64,000 nt of DNA. Origin: Rubellicoccus peritrichatus (GTDB taxonomy: Bacteria; Verrucomicrobiota; Verrucomicrobiia; Opitutales; Cerasicoccaceae). This document shows positions 44,391 to 53,566 of the stretch, piece after piece. The DNA lies in assembly GCF_033100135.1 (NCBI RefSeq), contig NZ_CP136920.1, positions 3,157,001 through 3,221,000 on the forward strand, given 5' to 3'. A model generated the notes under the pieces. It was not told the origin of the DNA. It searched no databases and saw only the letters and a program-made list of their open reading frames with translations. Position numbers and translations under genes: made by a program. The stretch's first letter is position 1; each line of letters begins with the position of its first letter.

Positions 44391-46901
44391 ATGAGCGTCC
44401 GTATCCACGAACTCGCCAAAGCTGTCAACAAGGACAATAAAGAGGTCCTTGATATCCTGCGCGCGCGCGGGCATGAAGTTAAGACCGTATCCAGTACGAT
44501 CGACAATATTTCTGCCGAAGCATTTATCGAGGAGTTCAAGTCAGCGGATTCGTCTGCAGATAATGATTCAGAGGCGGCAGCCCCCGAGCCAGCAGCACCA
44601 GCTGCTCCTGAACCTCCCAAGGTAAAGCTACCAGCCGGCGCTATTGTGAAGTCGGCAGACGACATTGCACGGGAACGTCAGGAGCGCGAGGAAGAAGAAC
44701 GTAAACGTCAGGAAGCTGAGCTTGAGAAGCGCAGGGCGGCACGCGGCATTCAAATGCCACAGGGGATGGCTCCGGCTGGAAAGGCTCCCCCGGCCCCAGC
44801 TCCAGGACTGCGGCCACCACGTCCGGCTCCAATTCCACGGCCTGGGACGCGCAAGCCTCCTCCGGGAGTTGAAACGAAGACGACTCCGGTACCTGCGGCT
44901 GCGCCAAGTCCGGCCCCAGCTCCAGAGCCTGCTCCGGTCCAGTCCCCTGAGCCCGCTGCACCGCAAGCCGGTGTTCGAATTCAGACTCAATCTGGACCAC
45001 CAGTGCCACCAAGATCAGGTTCTGCGCCAGTTCCTCCACCACGTTCAACAGCACCTGAGATTCCGAAGAAAACGGAAGCTGCTGCGGATGAAGTCAGTGC
45101 AGAGGCAGGCGATGCCGAGAAAAAAGTTATCCTGATCAAGCCGCCCATTGTTGTGCGTGATTTCGCACTCGAGATTGGGACAAAGCCTTTTAAGCTGATT
45201 TCGGAACTCATGGACATGGGCATCTTCGCCGGGATGAACCAGACCATTGAAGAAGATGTAGCCCATAGAATCGCTGCCGCTCACGGATGTACGCTTGAGA
45301 TACGTCATCGTGGTGAAGAGCAGCAGTCTTCCAAGAAAAAGGAAGAAGACAAGGATGAGGATGATCCTGCATTACTTGAGCCAAGACCACCGGTTGTCTG
45401 TGTGCTTGGGCACGTTGATCACGGGAAGACCACATTGCTTGATTCGATTCGAAAAGCTAACGTCGTTTCCGGAGAAGCGGGTGGTATTACTCAGCATATT
45501 GGCGCTTATCAAGTAGAGCACGAAGATCACAAAATCACTTTTATTGACACACCGGGTCATGCTGCATTTTCCAAGATGCGTGAACGTGGTGCGAATGTGA
45601 CCGATATCGCTGTCTTGGTTGTTGCAGCTGATGATGGCTTCATGCCTCAGACGGACGAAGCACTTAAGTTTGCCCAGAAAGCCAATGTTCCAGTGGTTGT
45701 CGCCATTAATAAGGCAGACGCCAAGGGTGCGAATCTAGACCGGGTAAAGCAGCAGATGCAGGATCGTAACATTGCTCCTGAAGACTGGGGCGGTGAAACA
45801 CAATGCGAAGCGGTCTCTGCGCTGAAAGGCGAAGGCATTGATGATCTGCTTTCGGCGATTTTAATTCAGTCGGAAATTCTCGAACTGAAAGCCAATCCCA
45901 AATGCCCTGCTAAGGGGATGGTCGTTGAATCTCAGATCGAACAGGGACGTGGCCCAACGGCTACAGTTATTATTCAGAAAGGCACGCTCAAAGTTGGCAA
46001 TGCTCTGGTTTGTGGTGAGAACTACTGTAAAGTACGTGCCATGGTGGATGAAAATGGTAAGCCTGTTAAGTCGGCTCCACCTGCTACGCCAGTTCGTGTT
46101 TTAGGATGGTCGGGAGCTCCGCCAGCAGGTGTTCAGTTTCATACTGTTAAAAACGAGAAGATTGCGAAGCGTGAAGTTGAAGAGAATGTTCAGGAAGCGC
46201 GTCGTCTTAGCCAGATGAGCAAGACGAGCGAGCCTGCTGACTTGCCGACAGATCTTGATAGTTTGCTTGCAGCGATCGATAAGCAGCAAGCCAAGGTGCT
46301 GCGCCTTATTGTTAAAGCGGATGTGGCCGGTTCTCTTGAGGCGGCTAATGGTGTCTTTAATGACATCAAGAGTGATAAGGTGAACCTTGAAATTATTGAG
46401 TCAGGTGTAGGGCCGATCACAAAGAACGATGTTGATTTAGCCAGTTCCGCATCAGCGGTTGTTGTTGGCTTCAATGTTCGTCAGGAGAACGGTGTGAATG
46501 CAGTGGCTAAGCATAACAATGTTCAACTTATCCTGCACAATATCATTTATGAATTGATTGATCAGGTTAAAGAGGCGATGGCCGAACTACTTGATCCTGA
46601 ATATAGCGAGAACAAGATTGGTGCTGCAGAAGTCCGCCAGGTCTTCCCATTGGCGAAAGGTTTTGTTGCTGGTTGTATGATTACTGAAGGGGTCGTACGC
46701 CGTGATGCCAAGGCTCGTCTGCTTCGTAAGGATGAGGTCATCCACGAGGGTAAGATTGGTACGCTCAAGCGTTTCAAGGACGATGCTACTGAGGTTCGTG
46801 CAGGCTACGAATGTGGTATCCAACTTAATGGTTTCAACAAATACGAAGAGGGCGATATTATTGAGGCCTTTGAAATTCTGGAGACAAGACCCAGCCTTTA
46901 A
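44391..46901 (+). CDS. infB: Translation initiation factor IF-2
   Basis: This 836-residue GTPase delivers initiator tRNA to the ribosome. An IF2_N domain (1-60, [30 protein letters not shown]) is followed by a Pro/Ala-rich linker (about 60-235). Then comes the second N domain (about 255-305), the G domain with G1 GHVDHGKT (340-347), DTPGHAAF and [11 protein letters not shown], and the C-terminal domains that bind formylmethionyl-tRNA. The linker has several repeated PAPAP/PPRP words. No Shine-Dalgarno is obvious. It follows nusA at 62 bp. Confidence 0.95.
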   Translation: MSVRIHELAKAVNKDNKEVLDILRARGHEVKTVSSTIDNISAEAFIEEFKSADSSADNDSEAAAPEPAAPAAPEPPKVKLPAGAIVKSADDIARERQEREEEERKRQEAELEKRRAARGIQMPQGMAPAGKAPPAPAPGLRPPRPAPIPRPGTRKPPPGVETKTTPVPAAAPSPAPAPEPAPVQSPEPAAPQAGVRIQTQSGPPVPPRSGSAPVPPPRSTAPEIPKKTEAAADEVSAEAGDAEKKVILIKPPIVVRDFALEIGTKPFKLISELMDMGIFAGMNQTIEEDVAHRIAAAHGCTLEIRHRGEEQQSSKKKEEDKDEDDPALLEPRPPVVCVLGHVDHGKTTLLDSIRKANVVSGEAGGITQHIGAYQVEHEDHKITFIDTPGHAAFSKMRERGANVTDIAVLVVAADDGFMPQTDEALKFAQKANVPVVVAINKADAKGANLDRVKQQMQDRNIAPEDWGGETQCEAVSALKGEGIDDLLSAILIQSEILELKANPKCPAKGMVVESQIEQGRGPTATVIIQKGTLKVGNALVCGENYCKVRAMVDENGKPVKSAPPATPVRVLGWSGAPPAGVQFHTVKNEKIAKREVEENVQEARRLSQMSKTSEPADLPTDLDSLLAAIDKQQAKVLRLIVKADVAGSLEAANGVFNDIKSDKVNLEIIESGVGPITKNDVDLASSASAVVVGFNVRQENGVNAVAKHNNVQLILHNIIYELIDQVKEAMAELLDPEYSENKIGAAEVRQVFPLAKGFVAGCMITEGVVRRDAKARLLRKDEVIHEGKIGTLKRFKDDATEVRAGYECGIQLNGFNKYEEGDIIEAFEILETRPSL

Positions 46902-46988
46902 AGACGATTTAAATATCTCTTATTCCTGATTTTCGGGCAAAGGACCTTACAGCCTGCTCATATTTAATGATATTTGTACTTACTGCTC

Positions 46989-47333
46989 ATGTCCCGCATT
47001 ATTCGAGTCAATGAACTATTGAAACGTGAGATAAGTCAGATTATCCACACGGATTACCGGGAACAGTCTGCCGCAATTACAATCACCGATGTCGATGTCG
47101 CGCCGGATTTGCGTACTGCACGGGTTTATTATTCGGTGCTTGGAGATGAGTCTGCAGGGCAAATTGCAGAAAAATTGTTTTCTTCGAAAAAAAAGGATAT
47201 TCGCCACAAAATATCCAAAGTGATCGTCCTTAAGTATCTTCCACATTTGAAGTTCTATCGCGATAATTCGATAGAGCGCGGCAATCGAGTGGTCGATTTG
47301 TTGGAGGAGCTGGACGAGGAGGAGCGCAAATGA
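46989..47333 (+). CDS. rbfA: 30S ribosome-binding factor RbfA
   Basis: From ATG 46989 (MSRIIRVNELLKREISQIIHTDYREQSAAITITDVDVAPDLRTARVYYSV) the protein is 114 residues, the normal RbfA length. An ORF starting with TTG 46974 adds YLLL and is less likely. RbfA is a KH-domain cold-shock protein that helps process 16S rRNA 5' ends. Its stop overlaps the next gene start (ATGA), so it is coupled to the DHH phosphoesterase. Confidence 0.92.
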   Translation: MSRIIRVNELLKREISQIIHTDYREQSAAITITDVDVAPDLRTARVYYSVLGDESAGQIAEKLFSSKKKDIRHKISKVIVLKYLPHLKFYRDNSIERGNRVVDLLEELDEEERK

Positions 47334-48352
47334 GATTTTTTCCAGAATTTGGTGATGATTTCCTCAGGTTGCTTGAATCGCTCGAAGGGAAACGTATTGC
47401 AGTGCTGGGACATTTGCGGCCCGATGCTGATTGTCTTGGGTCTCAAGTGGCACTGTGTCGCTTACTGATGGAAAGGGGCATTGAGGCTGTATGTGTTAAT
47501 TTTCATCCAGTTCCACGAGCGCTAAGGCTCATGGTTGGGGATACGCCCTTTTTCCTCGCTGACGATTTTGATGCGGAAGGCTGGACTGCAGTTACAGTGG
47601 ATTGTGCCGATATTATTCGGATTGGGGATTATTTGAGGGAAAAGTTTCCCCATATCTATGCGAATATTGACCACCACATCAGTAACCCTGCATATGCAGA
47701 ACGTAATTTAATCGATCCAACAGCGGCAGCAACAGGTGAGGTTCTGGCAGGTCTGATGTTCGATTTAGGACTTCCTGTTGATGTTGTGTCTGCTCAAGCC
47801 ATGTATGTGGCAATTGCTACTGATACTGGGATGTTTCGCTACGAGTCGATAACCCCACGTGTTTTTGAAATCGCCGCTGAGTTACTTCGCCGCGGTGCGT
47901 CGCCTTCGTTGACAGCGAGTTGGCTTTTTGAGAATGAACCTTTTGGTAAAATTGAACTCCTGCGGCTCTTCCTGGAGTCAGTTCAGAAAAGTTGCGATGG
48001 ACGCTTATGCTATGGTGTACTTCCGTTAGGTTGTTTCAGTGAAACAGGTACAACCAAAGAAGATGCCGAAGGGTTTGTTGACTATACCCGTGATGTTGCT
48101 GGTGTTGATATTGGACTTGTTCTCGAGGAGTATGAGCCAGGGAAAACCAAGGGCAGCTTTCGAGCTAATAGCTCGGGACTCCGAGTTGACCTCCTTGCAA
48201 TCGAGCTAGGTGGTGGAGGACATGCGACCGCTGCTGGTTTTAATCAACCGCTATCCCTCAAAGAGTTTTTACCCAAAGTTGAGGCTGCAGTAGCCGAACA
48301 TCTGAAACAGTATGATGCTGGAGCATTGTTGCCTGTTGCGACTTCGACCTGA
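47330..48352 (+). CDS. nrnA: DHH-family phosphoesterase (NrnA-like, nanoRNase/pAp phosphatase)
   Basis: This 340-residue protein has the DHH signature: GHLRPDADCLGSQVAL (HxRPDxD), VDCAD, NIDHHISN (DHH motif) and GTAATGEV-type TAAATGEVLAGL, with ATDTGMFRY. The C-terminal DHHA1 domain ends GGGGHATAAGFNQ. It degrades short oligoribonucleotides and 3'-phosphoadenosine-5'-phosphate. It sits between rbfA and truB, a common arrangement in Gram-positive and PVC bacteria. Confidence 0.92.
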   Translation: MRFFPEFGDDFLRLLESLEGKRIAVLGHLRPDADCLGSQVALCRLLMERGIEAVCVNFHPVPRALRLMVGDTPFFLADDFDAEGWTAVTVDCADIIRIGDYLREKFPHIYANIDHHISNPAYAERNLIDPTAAATGEVLAGLMFDLGLPVDVVSAQAMYVAIATDTGMFRYESITPRVFEIAAELLRRGASPSLTASWLFENEPFGKIELLRLFLESVQKSCDGRLCYGVLPLGCFSETGTTKEDAEGFVDYTRDVAGVDIGLVLEEYEPGKTKGSFRANSSGLRVDLLAIELGGGGHATAAGFNQPLSLKEFLPKVEAAVAEHLKQYDAGALLPVATST

Positions 48353-48402
48353 ATTAATTCTCTATTATCCAATCCATTTAATTAACTTACAGATAGATTT
48401 AC

Positions 48403-49131
48403 ATGGCGACAAATGACTCACCAAATTTCGAAGGCATTCTACTGATTGATAAGCCACAGGGGATTACTTCCCACGATGTGGTTGATCGTGTGCGGCGAAA
48501 GCTCAAGATGAAAAAAGTAGGCCACGCTGGGACATTGGACCCAAACGCGACTGGCCTGCTGATTATACTTGTGGGGCGGGCTACAAAAGTCAGCCAATAC
48601 CTGATGTCTCTCGACAAGGAATATCAGGGAGAGATGAAACTGGGCGAAACAACTGACTCCTACGATTGTGAAGGCGAAATCACAGCGACTCATGATGTTC
48701 CAGAATTGTCGGAAGATGATATTAAAAAAGCCTTGAGTGAGTTTTCGGGTGACCAGTATCAGACTCCTCCCATGTTCTCAGCAAAGAAAGTTGATGGTGT
48801 GCCGCTTTATAAGTTGGCTCGTAAGGGTAAAGAGATTGAGCGGGAACCGCGTTTCATTCGCATTAATGAGCTGACGATGGTGGAAATGAACCTTCCGCTG
48901 GTTCATTTTTATGTTTCTTGCAGCAAAGGAACCTATATTCGCACGCTTGCCCATGATATTGGCCAGAAGTTGGGTTGTGGTGCACATCTGACAGACCTGC
49001 GGAGAATGGCGACTGATCGTTTTGATATCGATGATTCTGTTCGCCTGGAAGACTTTGAAGAAATGAGTGTCACTGAAGTCAGGCGTTGTTTGATCCCGGT
49101 CTACCGAGCCGTTCCAAGTCACGTACTTTAA
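48403..49131 (+). CDS. truB: tRNA pseudouridine(55) synthase TruB
   Basis: This 242-residue enzyme isomerises U55 of tRNAs. It starts [22 protein letters not shown], has the catalytic [17 protein letters not shown] with the nucleophilic Asp, then [19 protein letters not shown] and the motif [17 protein letters not shown]. At 242 residues it is shorter than E. coli TruB (about 314), so the C-terminal PUA-like tail is reduced or absent, as in many relatives. It sits 50 bp after nrnA. Confidence 0.93.
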   Translation: MATNDSPNFEGILLIDKPQGITSHDVVDRVRRKLKMKKVGHAGTLDPNATGLLIILVGRATKVSQYLMSLDKEYQGEMKLGETTDSYDCEGEITATHDVPELSEDDIKKALSEFSGDQYQTPPMFSAKKVDGVPLYKLARKGKEIEREPRFIRINELTMVEMNLPLVHFYVSCSKGTYIRTLAHDIGQKLGCGAHLTDLRRMATDRFDIDDSVRLEDFEEMSVTEVRRCLIPVYRAVPSHVL

Positions 49132-49154
49132 GCACGGGCGTAAAATCCATTTTC

Positions 49155-50108
49155 ATGCTAAAGATTCCGGCAACAGTAGACTCTCTTTTAGAGGCGGATT
49201 TGCCCAAGCGGCCGGTTCATTTGGCAATTGGGGTTTTTGATGGTGTTCATCTTGGGCATCAGGCTGTTATCGAAGCGGCAATTCAATCTGCCAAGCGGAG
49301 TGATGGAATCTCGGCTGTTTTGACATTTGATCCGCATCCAAGTCATTTATTTCGCCCCAATGACCCTACACGGTTGCTGATGCCGAAATCTGCCAAAGAG
49401 GGCTTTTTACATAAACTTGGAGTCGATCTTGTCATCTTTCAGACCTTTGACGCCAATTTTGCTTCTATCGAAGCTGAAGATTTCCCTGGTTACCTTCAGA
49501 AATGTCTTCCGACACTTTGTGCTGTCTATGTTGGTGAAAACTTTCGATTTGGCAAAGCGCGTCGAGGTGATGTCGATTTGCTGATCCAAGCATCCCGAGA
49601 GTGCGGAATCGACGTCATCAGTGTCCAACGCATTCGAGAGAATGGTGAGCCTATCAGCAGCACGAGAATACGCGAAGAACTGTCATCCGGCAAAATCGAG
49701 CGAGTGAACGCCTTGCTTGGTCATCGTTACTCCAGCAGTGGGAAAATCCAGGCAGGTCGTAAGTTGGGCCGGACTATTGGATTTCCTACTGTGAATTTGC
49801 CATGGCAGCCAGAATTGGCTCCATGCTATGGCGTTTACTGCGTCAAAGCTCGTTTGAAAGGGAAAGACTCAGCAAATTGGCATACTGGAGTGGCAAATTA
49901 TGGAGTACGACCAACTGTTGAAAGGGGCGATTCTGTCATGCCATTATTGGAGGTCCATCTTCTTGATGAGGTTTCCTGGCAACCGGATGATGAAATCACG
50001 GTCATTTGGGAAAAATTTATTCGTTCAGAACAAAAATTTGCCGGAATTGATGACTTAAAGACACAAATTTCTAAAGATCGCCAGTTTGCTCAGGATTTTT
50101 TTACTTAA
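49155..50108 (+). CDS. ribF: Bifunctional riboflavin kinase/FAD synthetase RibF
   Basis: From ATG 49155 (MLKIPATVDSLLEADLP) this 317-residue enzyme has the N-terminal FAD synthetase domain (IGVFDGVHLGHQAVIEAA; VLTFDPHPSHLF; ENFRFGKARRGDVDLL) and the C-terminal riboflavin kinase domain (SSGKIQAGRKLGRTIGFPTVNLPW; GVANYGVRPTVERG). It converts riboflavin to FMN and FAD. A longer reading frame upstream overlaps truB and is not needed. A terminator follows about 200 bases downstream. Confidence 0.94.
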   Translation: MLKIPATVDSLLEADLPKRPVHLAIGVFDGVHLGHQAVIEAAIQSAKRSDGISAVLTFDPHPSHLFRPNDPTRLLMPKSAKEGFLHKLGVDLVIFQTFDANFASIEAEDFPGYLQKCLPTLCAVYVGENFRFGKARRGDVDLLIQASRECGIDVISVQRIRENGEPISSTRIREELSSGKIERVNALLGHRYSSSGKIQAGRKLGRTIGFPTVNLPWQPELAPCYGVYCVKARLKGKDSANWHTGVANYGVRPTVERGDSVMPLLEVHLLDEVSWQPDDEITVIWEKFIRSEQKFAGIDDLKTQISKDRQFAQDFFT

Positions 50109-50467
50109 ATCAATCCCTCTCTATCCCGCTTGAATGCTAGGGAAATAGAGTTTTCTTGTCAGTCTAAACAATATTTTTGCAGGTTTTTGGTAGTTTCTGC
50201 GAAAAAAATGGAACATTAGGGGGGCAATTGAGTCTTTAAAGCTATATCATATTTGTGAATTGCTTAGAGTGTCCCGCAAGGGACGATTTGGGGTAGAAAC
50301 TAAAGCCGTCTCTCTTAGGGGTAGGAGAGACGGCATTTTAGTATTCAAATTGAACGGCCAGAGTTGCTGTCCTTGATGATATGCTTTCATCAAACTAATA
50401 GACACAGACCATTTGCCTGTTTTTGTTGTGCCCGCAACACAGCTATGCTCAATATGACCTTAGTTAA
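50109..50467. other. Spacer after ribF with small hairpins
   Basis: This 359-base stretch has no convincing gene. GTCCC-GCAA-GGGAC (50271-50284) is a small tetraloop hairpin, and a strong terminator is at 50302-50339. The two together could be the end of a small RNA, but no upstream promoter is convincing. The remainder (50340-50467) shows nothing I can identify beyond the promoter region of the CNNM-type gene. Confidence 0.45.
50302..50339 (+). terminator. Intrinsic terminator of the nusA-ribF operon
   Basis: GCCGTCTCTC (50305-50314) and GAGAGACGGC (50325-50334) form a perfect 10-bp stem around a 10-base loop, followed by ATTTTA. It is 194 bases after the ribF stop on the plus strand. Confidence 0.82.
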
Positions 50468-51568
50468 ATGGTTCTTCTCATTGTATATGTGCTCATCGCA
50501 CTGGTTTTTTCATTCCTGTGCTCATTATTGGAATCGACACTCTTAACCGTCGGGCCCTCGAAAATTGAATCCGCTAAATCTGCTGGGAAGCCTTGGGGGC
50601 ATCGCATGGCGAAACTCAAGGATGACATTGATCGTCCTCTGTCAGCAATTCTCACACTCAATACCATTGCTCATACCATGGGCGCTGCTGGGGCCGGCGC
50701 ACAGTATGCCCGCGTATATGGCAACATTGGTGAATCTATTTTCGCCGGGGTGCTCACTTTAGCGATCCTGATCTTTACGGAGATCATTCCTAAAACGCTC
50801 GGTGCACGCTATGCGCTCTTTTTCGCACCATCAGTCTCTTGGTTTCTACCTTGGCTGATCCGATTCCTGAGCCCACTCGTCTGGTTCAGCAAACAGATCA
50901 CAAGCATCATCACTCGGGATGGCGTACATGTTGCGCAAACCAATCGTGAAGAACTGGTCGCCATGGCCAATCTCGGCGAGGAAGAGGGCATCATCGATCA
51001 GCATGAAAAGAGTGTATTCCACAATATTTTGAAGCTCAATACGATGAAAGTGAAAGATATCATGACGCCGCGGCCCGTTGTCTTTATGCTTTCAGAGGAA
51101 ACCACTGGTTCGGAATTCGTGAAATTGACCCAGGACAAACCCTTCACCCGTATTCCGATCCATGGTAAAAGTCGCGATGACGTCACCGGCTTTGTTGTGC
51201 GAGCCGAAGTGCTCTACAAATGCCTTACTTTATCCAACGATTTCGAGATCAAGGAGCTATGTCGTCCTATTATCGTAATTCCGGAAACCGAGCCAGTGGA
51301 CTCGCTATTCCGCCGTCTTTCTGAGGAGAAGACGCATATTATGCTCGCGACGGATGAATTTGGATCAGTCTCTGGTATTGTTACTTTCGAAGACGTGATC
51401 GAAACTGTTCTGGGTTTTGAAATCGTCGACGAGAATGACCGTCATCAAGACCTGCAAGCCTTGGCACGGAAGCTCTGGCGAACCCGTGCAGAACGCATGG
51501 GTATACCTTTGAGTATTGATGCTGAAAAAGCTGAAACGGCCGAAAAAGATAAAGATAGTAACAAGTGA
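50468..51568 (+). CDS. CNNM/CBS-domain membrane protein (hemolysin C family)
   Basis: This 366-residue protein has an N-terminal CNNM/DUF21 transmembrane domain (about 1-155; SPLVWFSKQITSIITR near its end) and two CBS domains (about 190-320: MKVKDIMTPRPVVFML and EFGSVSGIVTFEDVIETVLGFEIVDEN). The C-terminal CorC/HlyC extension of longer family members is lacking; instead a charged tail ends TAEKDKDSNK. Family members transport or sense Mg2+ or Co2+. It is an isolated gene. Confidence 0.88.
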   Translation: MVLLIVYVLIALVFSFLCSLLESTLLTVGPSKIESAKSAGKPWGHRMAKLKDDIDRPLSAILTLNTIAHTMGAAGAGAQYARVYGNIGESIFAGVLTLAILIFTEIIPKTLGARYALFFAPSVSWFLPWLIRFLSPLVWFSKQITSIITRDGVHVAQTNREELVAMANLGEEEGIIDQHEKSVFHNILKLNTMKVKDIMTPRPVVFMLSEETTGSEFVKLTQDKPFTRIPIHGKSRDDVTGFVVRAEVLYKCLTLSNDFEIKELCRPIIVIPETEPVDSLFRRLSEEKTHIMLATDEFGSVSGIVTFEDVIETVLGFEIVDENDRHQDLQALARKLWRTRAERMGIPLSIDAEKAETAEKDKDSNK

Positions 51569-51598
51569 AATTTCTTCGCACTTGAATTGATAAATCCA

Positions 51599-52396
51599 TC
51601 AATTGCTACTTGCTTCACCATCCTTGAGATCCTTTTGATACCAAAAGTAGAAACTCGTCCCAAGGACCGTCAGTGAAACGATCATATTGGACACTTTCAT
51701 AATGACTCCGCCAAGAATCTGATCTTGCAGAGGTGTTAGCTCGGTAATTCTGGCTGCAAATTCATAGGTAGGGTAGAGAACAGCTTCTGAAAGCGTTAGA
51801 AATGCAAAAACCGGCAGTTGCCCAACCATCAAGGCAAAGATGTAAACCATGCGTATGCCATAGCTGCTCGGCGGAACAAGCTTGGATGGACCCATGATTG
51901 GCCACCACATCCAGATTGCTGGCAGGAACATGCACCAATGCTCCAGGACGTGAACCCACTTGGTGCGCAGAGCTGCTTCGTAAAGCCCTGGAATGTGCCA
52001 GAGCGTATAGAGAAAGGTGAAAAGCATCCCTGCGAATACAGGGCGTGTTAGAATTCTCCAGATTTTGCGGATGATTGCATTTTGCAAGGCTGCATCGGCT
52101 AACCAAACAGGTGTGCCCCAAAGGAGTAGAGGAGGGCAAACATAGACCAGCAGCATATGCTGGATCATGTGGGCACTGAAAAGAAAGTCTTCACCAATCT
52201 GATCGAGAGGGGAGCCTACTGTTAGATAGCCTATGATAAGGGCTGAAACAAAACTAATGCATTTGCAGGTAGGGTATTTCTCATTGGGTGCAATTCGGCT
52301 CCTTAATGGCCCAATCCACAGGCAATACAACCAGCCTACGCCTATGACTAGCAGTAAAAGGAGTGGTTCAGTATGCCAATGTAATGGGATCGGCAT
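51599..52396 (-). CDS. ctaG: Cytochrome c oxidase assembly protein CtaG (caa3 type)
   Basis: This 265-residue integral membrane protein has about seven TM helices. Its sequence HMIQHMLLVYVCPPLLLWGTPVW and LWHIPGLYEAAL ... LEHWCMFLPAIWMWWPIMGP match the caa3_CtaG family, which is distinct from the Cox11-type CtaG and helps assemble the CuB site of caa3 oxidases. It is last in the operon ctaC-D-E-F-G, transcribed on the minus strand with short gaps. Confidence 0.9.
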   Translation of the reverse strand: MPIPLHWHTEPLLLLLVIGVGWLYCLWIGPLRSRIAPNEKYPTCKCISFVSALIIGYLTVGSPLDQIGEDFLFSAHMIQHMLLVYVCPPLLLWGTPVWLADAALQNAIIRKIWRILTRPVFAGMLFTFLYTLWHIPGLYEAALRTKWVHVLEHWCMFLPAIWMWWPIMGPSKLVPPSSYGIRMVYIFALMVGQLPVFAFLTLSEAVLYPTYEFAARITELTPLQDQILGGVIMKVSNMIVSLTVLGTSFYFWYQKDLKDGEASSN

Positions 52397-52434
52397 TGAA
52401 ACTTATTTTTAGCCGCAGAATGGGCGGCTTTCGA

Positions 52435-52803
52435 TCAGGCGACAGAAGCCACTTTCGCCGGAATGGAATCCATGGAAAATGCATCGTAATCAAGATCTTC
52501 AGTATGGAAGAGGGCGAGTAAGGCTATCATTGTTCCAGTTGCTAGAATGAGCCCGGTAACGAAAAGGTACAGACAAAGCATCTTGTCGTAGATCAAATGC
52601 ATGAACCATAGAATAACACAGACAAATTTGATCACTGAAAGGACAACCAGCACGGTCATAATGATCCAAAAAGGCCACGGCAAAAAGATGATGACAATTT
52701 CAATACCTGTCAAAACCGCCAGAAACAGGGCTAGATTGATAAAGGTGTGGTAGCGCTGGCTCTCCTGCCTGATTAATTCACCGATGGTGTTCGGATGAGA
52801 CAT
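52435..52803 (-). CDS. ctaF: Cytochrome c oxidase subunit IV
   Basis: This 122-residue membrane protein of the COX4 prokaryotic family has three TM helices (for example TFINLALFLAVLTGIEIVIIFL, LVVLSVIKFVCVILWFMHLIYD, LYLFVTGLILATGTMIALLALF). The small subunit stabilises the oxidase. It lies between ctaE and ctaG in the operon. Confidence 0.88.
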   Translation of the reverse strand: MSHPNTIGELIRQESQRYHTFINLALFLAVLTGIEIVIIFLPWPFWIIMTVLVVLSVIKFVCVILWFMHLIYDKMLCLYLFVTGLILATGTMIALLALFHTEDLDYDAFSMDSIPAKVASVA

Positions 52804-52855
52804 GTCTTATATGCTTTGGATTATAAAAGTCGGATAATTTACGAATAAAGTATTT

Positions 52856-53524
52856 CTAAACAATGTATTCGACAAGGTAAACTGCGGTAAAGATCACAAT
52901 CCAGACAACGTCAACGAAGTGCCAGTAAAGTCCGGCTATTTCCACATCGATTGCATTCTTGGCCTTGAGGCGACCTGAATATGAGTAAACCAAGAGGGAG
53001 AAAAGCCAGAGAATACCAATAGCAACGTGAGTTCCATGGGTTCCCGTCAATACATAGAAGGTGGATCCAAAAAGGCTGTTTTGCATACTCAGCCCCTTCT
53101 CCTGATAGAAGTGCTGGAATTCGTAAACCTGACCTCCGAGGAAAATCAGACCAAAAATGATAACACCAATACAGTTATTGCGGAAACTCTTGATCTGTCC
53201 CTTGTGCATTGCGGAAACCGCTAGTGCCATAAGGAACGAACTCATCAGGAGGATGAAGGTCGAGAAGGATGTTAGCTCGATATCGAATGTGCCCGTAATA
53301 TCTACGACACCCTCTTCAATGTGCCCTACTGGGTAAAGCTTACGATAAATCAGGTGAGTCGAAATCAGAGTCCCAAAGAACATACAGTCGGACGCGAGAA
53401 AAAGCCACATCATGAGCTTCTTGTTCTCGATGCCGGTGTTGGTTTGGGTCAGCTCGTGGTGAACTGCGATTGGATCATCATCCGAATCACCATGTCCATG
53501 CGAAGTTGCTGCAACAGAAGACAT
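52856..53524 (-). CDS. ctaE: Cytochrome c oxidase subunit III
   Basis: This 222-residue subunit has five TM helices. It starts with a His/Asp-rich segment (SHGHGDSDDDPIAVHHEL), then KLMMWLFLASDCMFFGTLISTHLIY. GSTFYVLTGTHGTHVAIGILWLF and YWHFVDVVWIVIFTAVYLV are signature regions of subunit III, which stabilises subunits I and II and guides oxygen entry. It is 42 bp after ctaD. Confidence 0.93.
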   Translation of the reverse strand: MSSVAATSHGHGDSDDDPIAVHHELTQTNTGIENKKLMMWLFLASDCMFFGTLISTHLIYRKLYPVGHIEEGVVDITGTFDIELTSFSTFILLMSSFLMALAVSAMHKGQIKSFRNNCIGVIIFGLIFLGGQVYEFQHFYQEKGLSMQNSLFGSTFYVLTGTHGTHVAIGILWLFSLLVYSYSGRLKAKNAIDVEIAGLYWHFVDVVWIVIFTAVYLVEYIV

Positions 53525-53566
53525 TATTATAAATTCAGTTTAAAGTCAGGAGCTTGAAGGCTTTAG

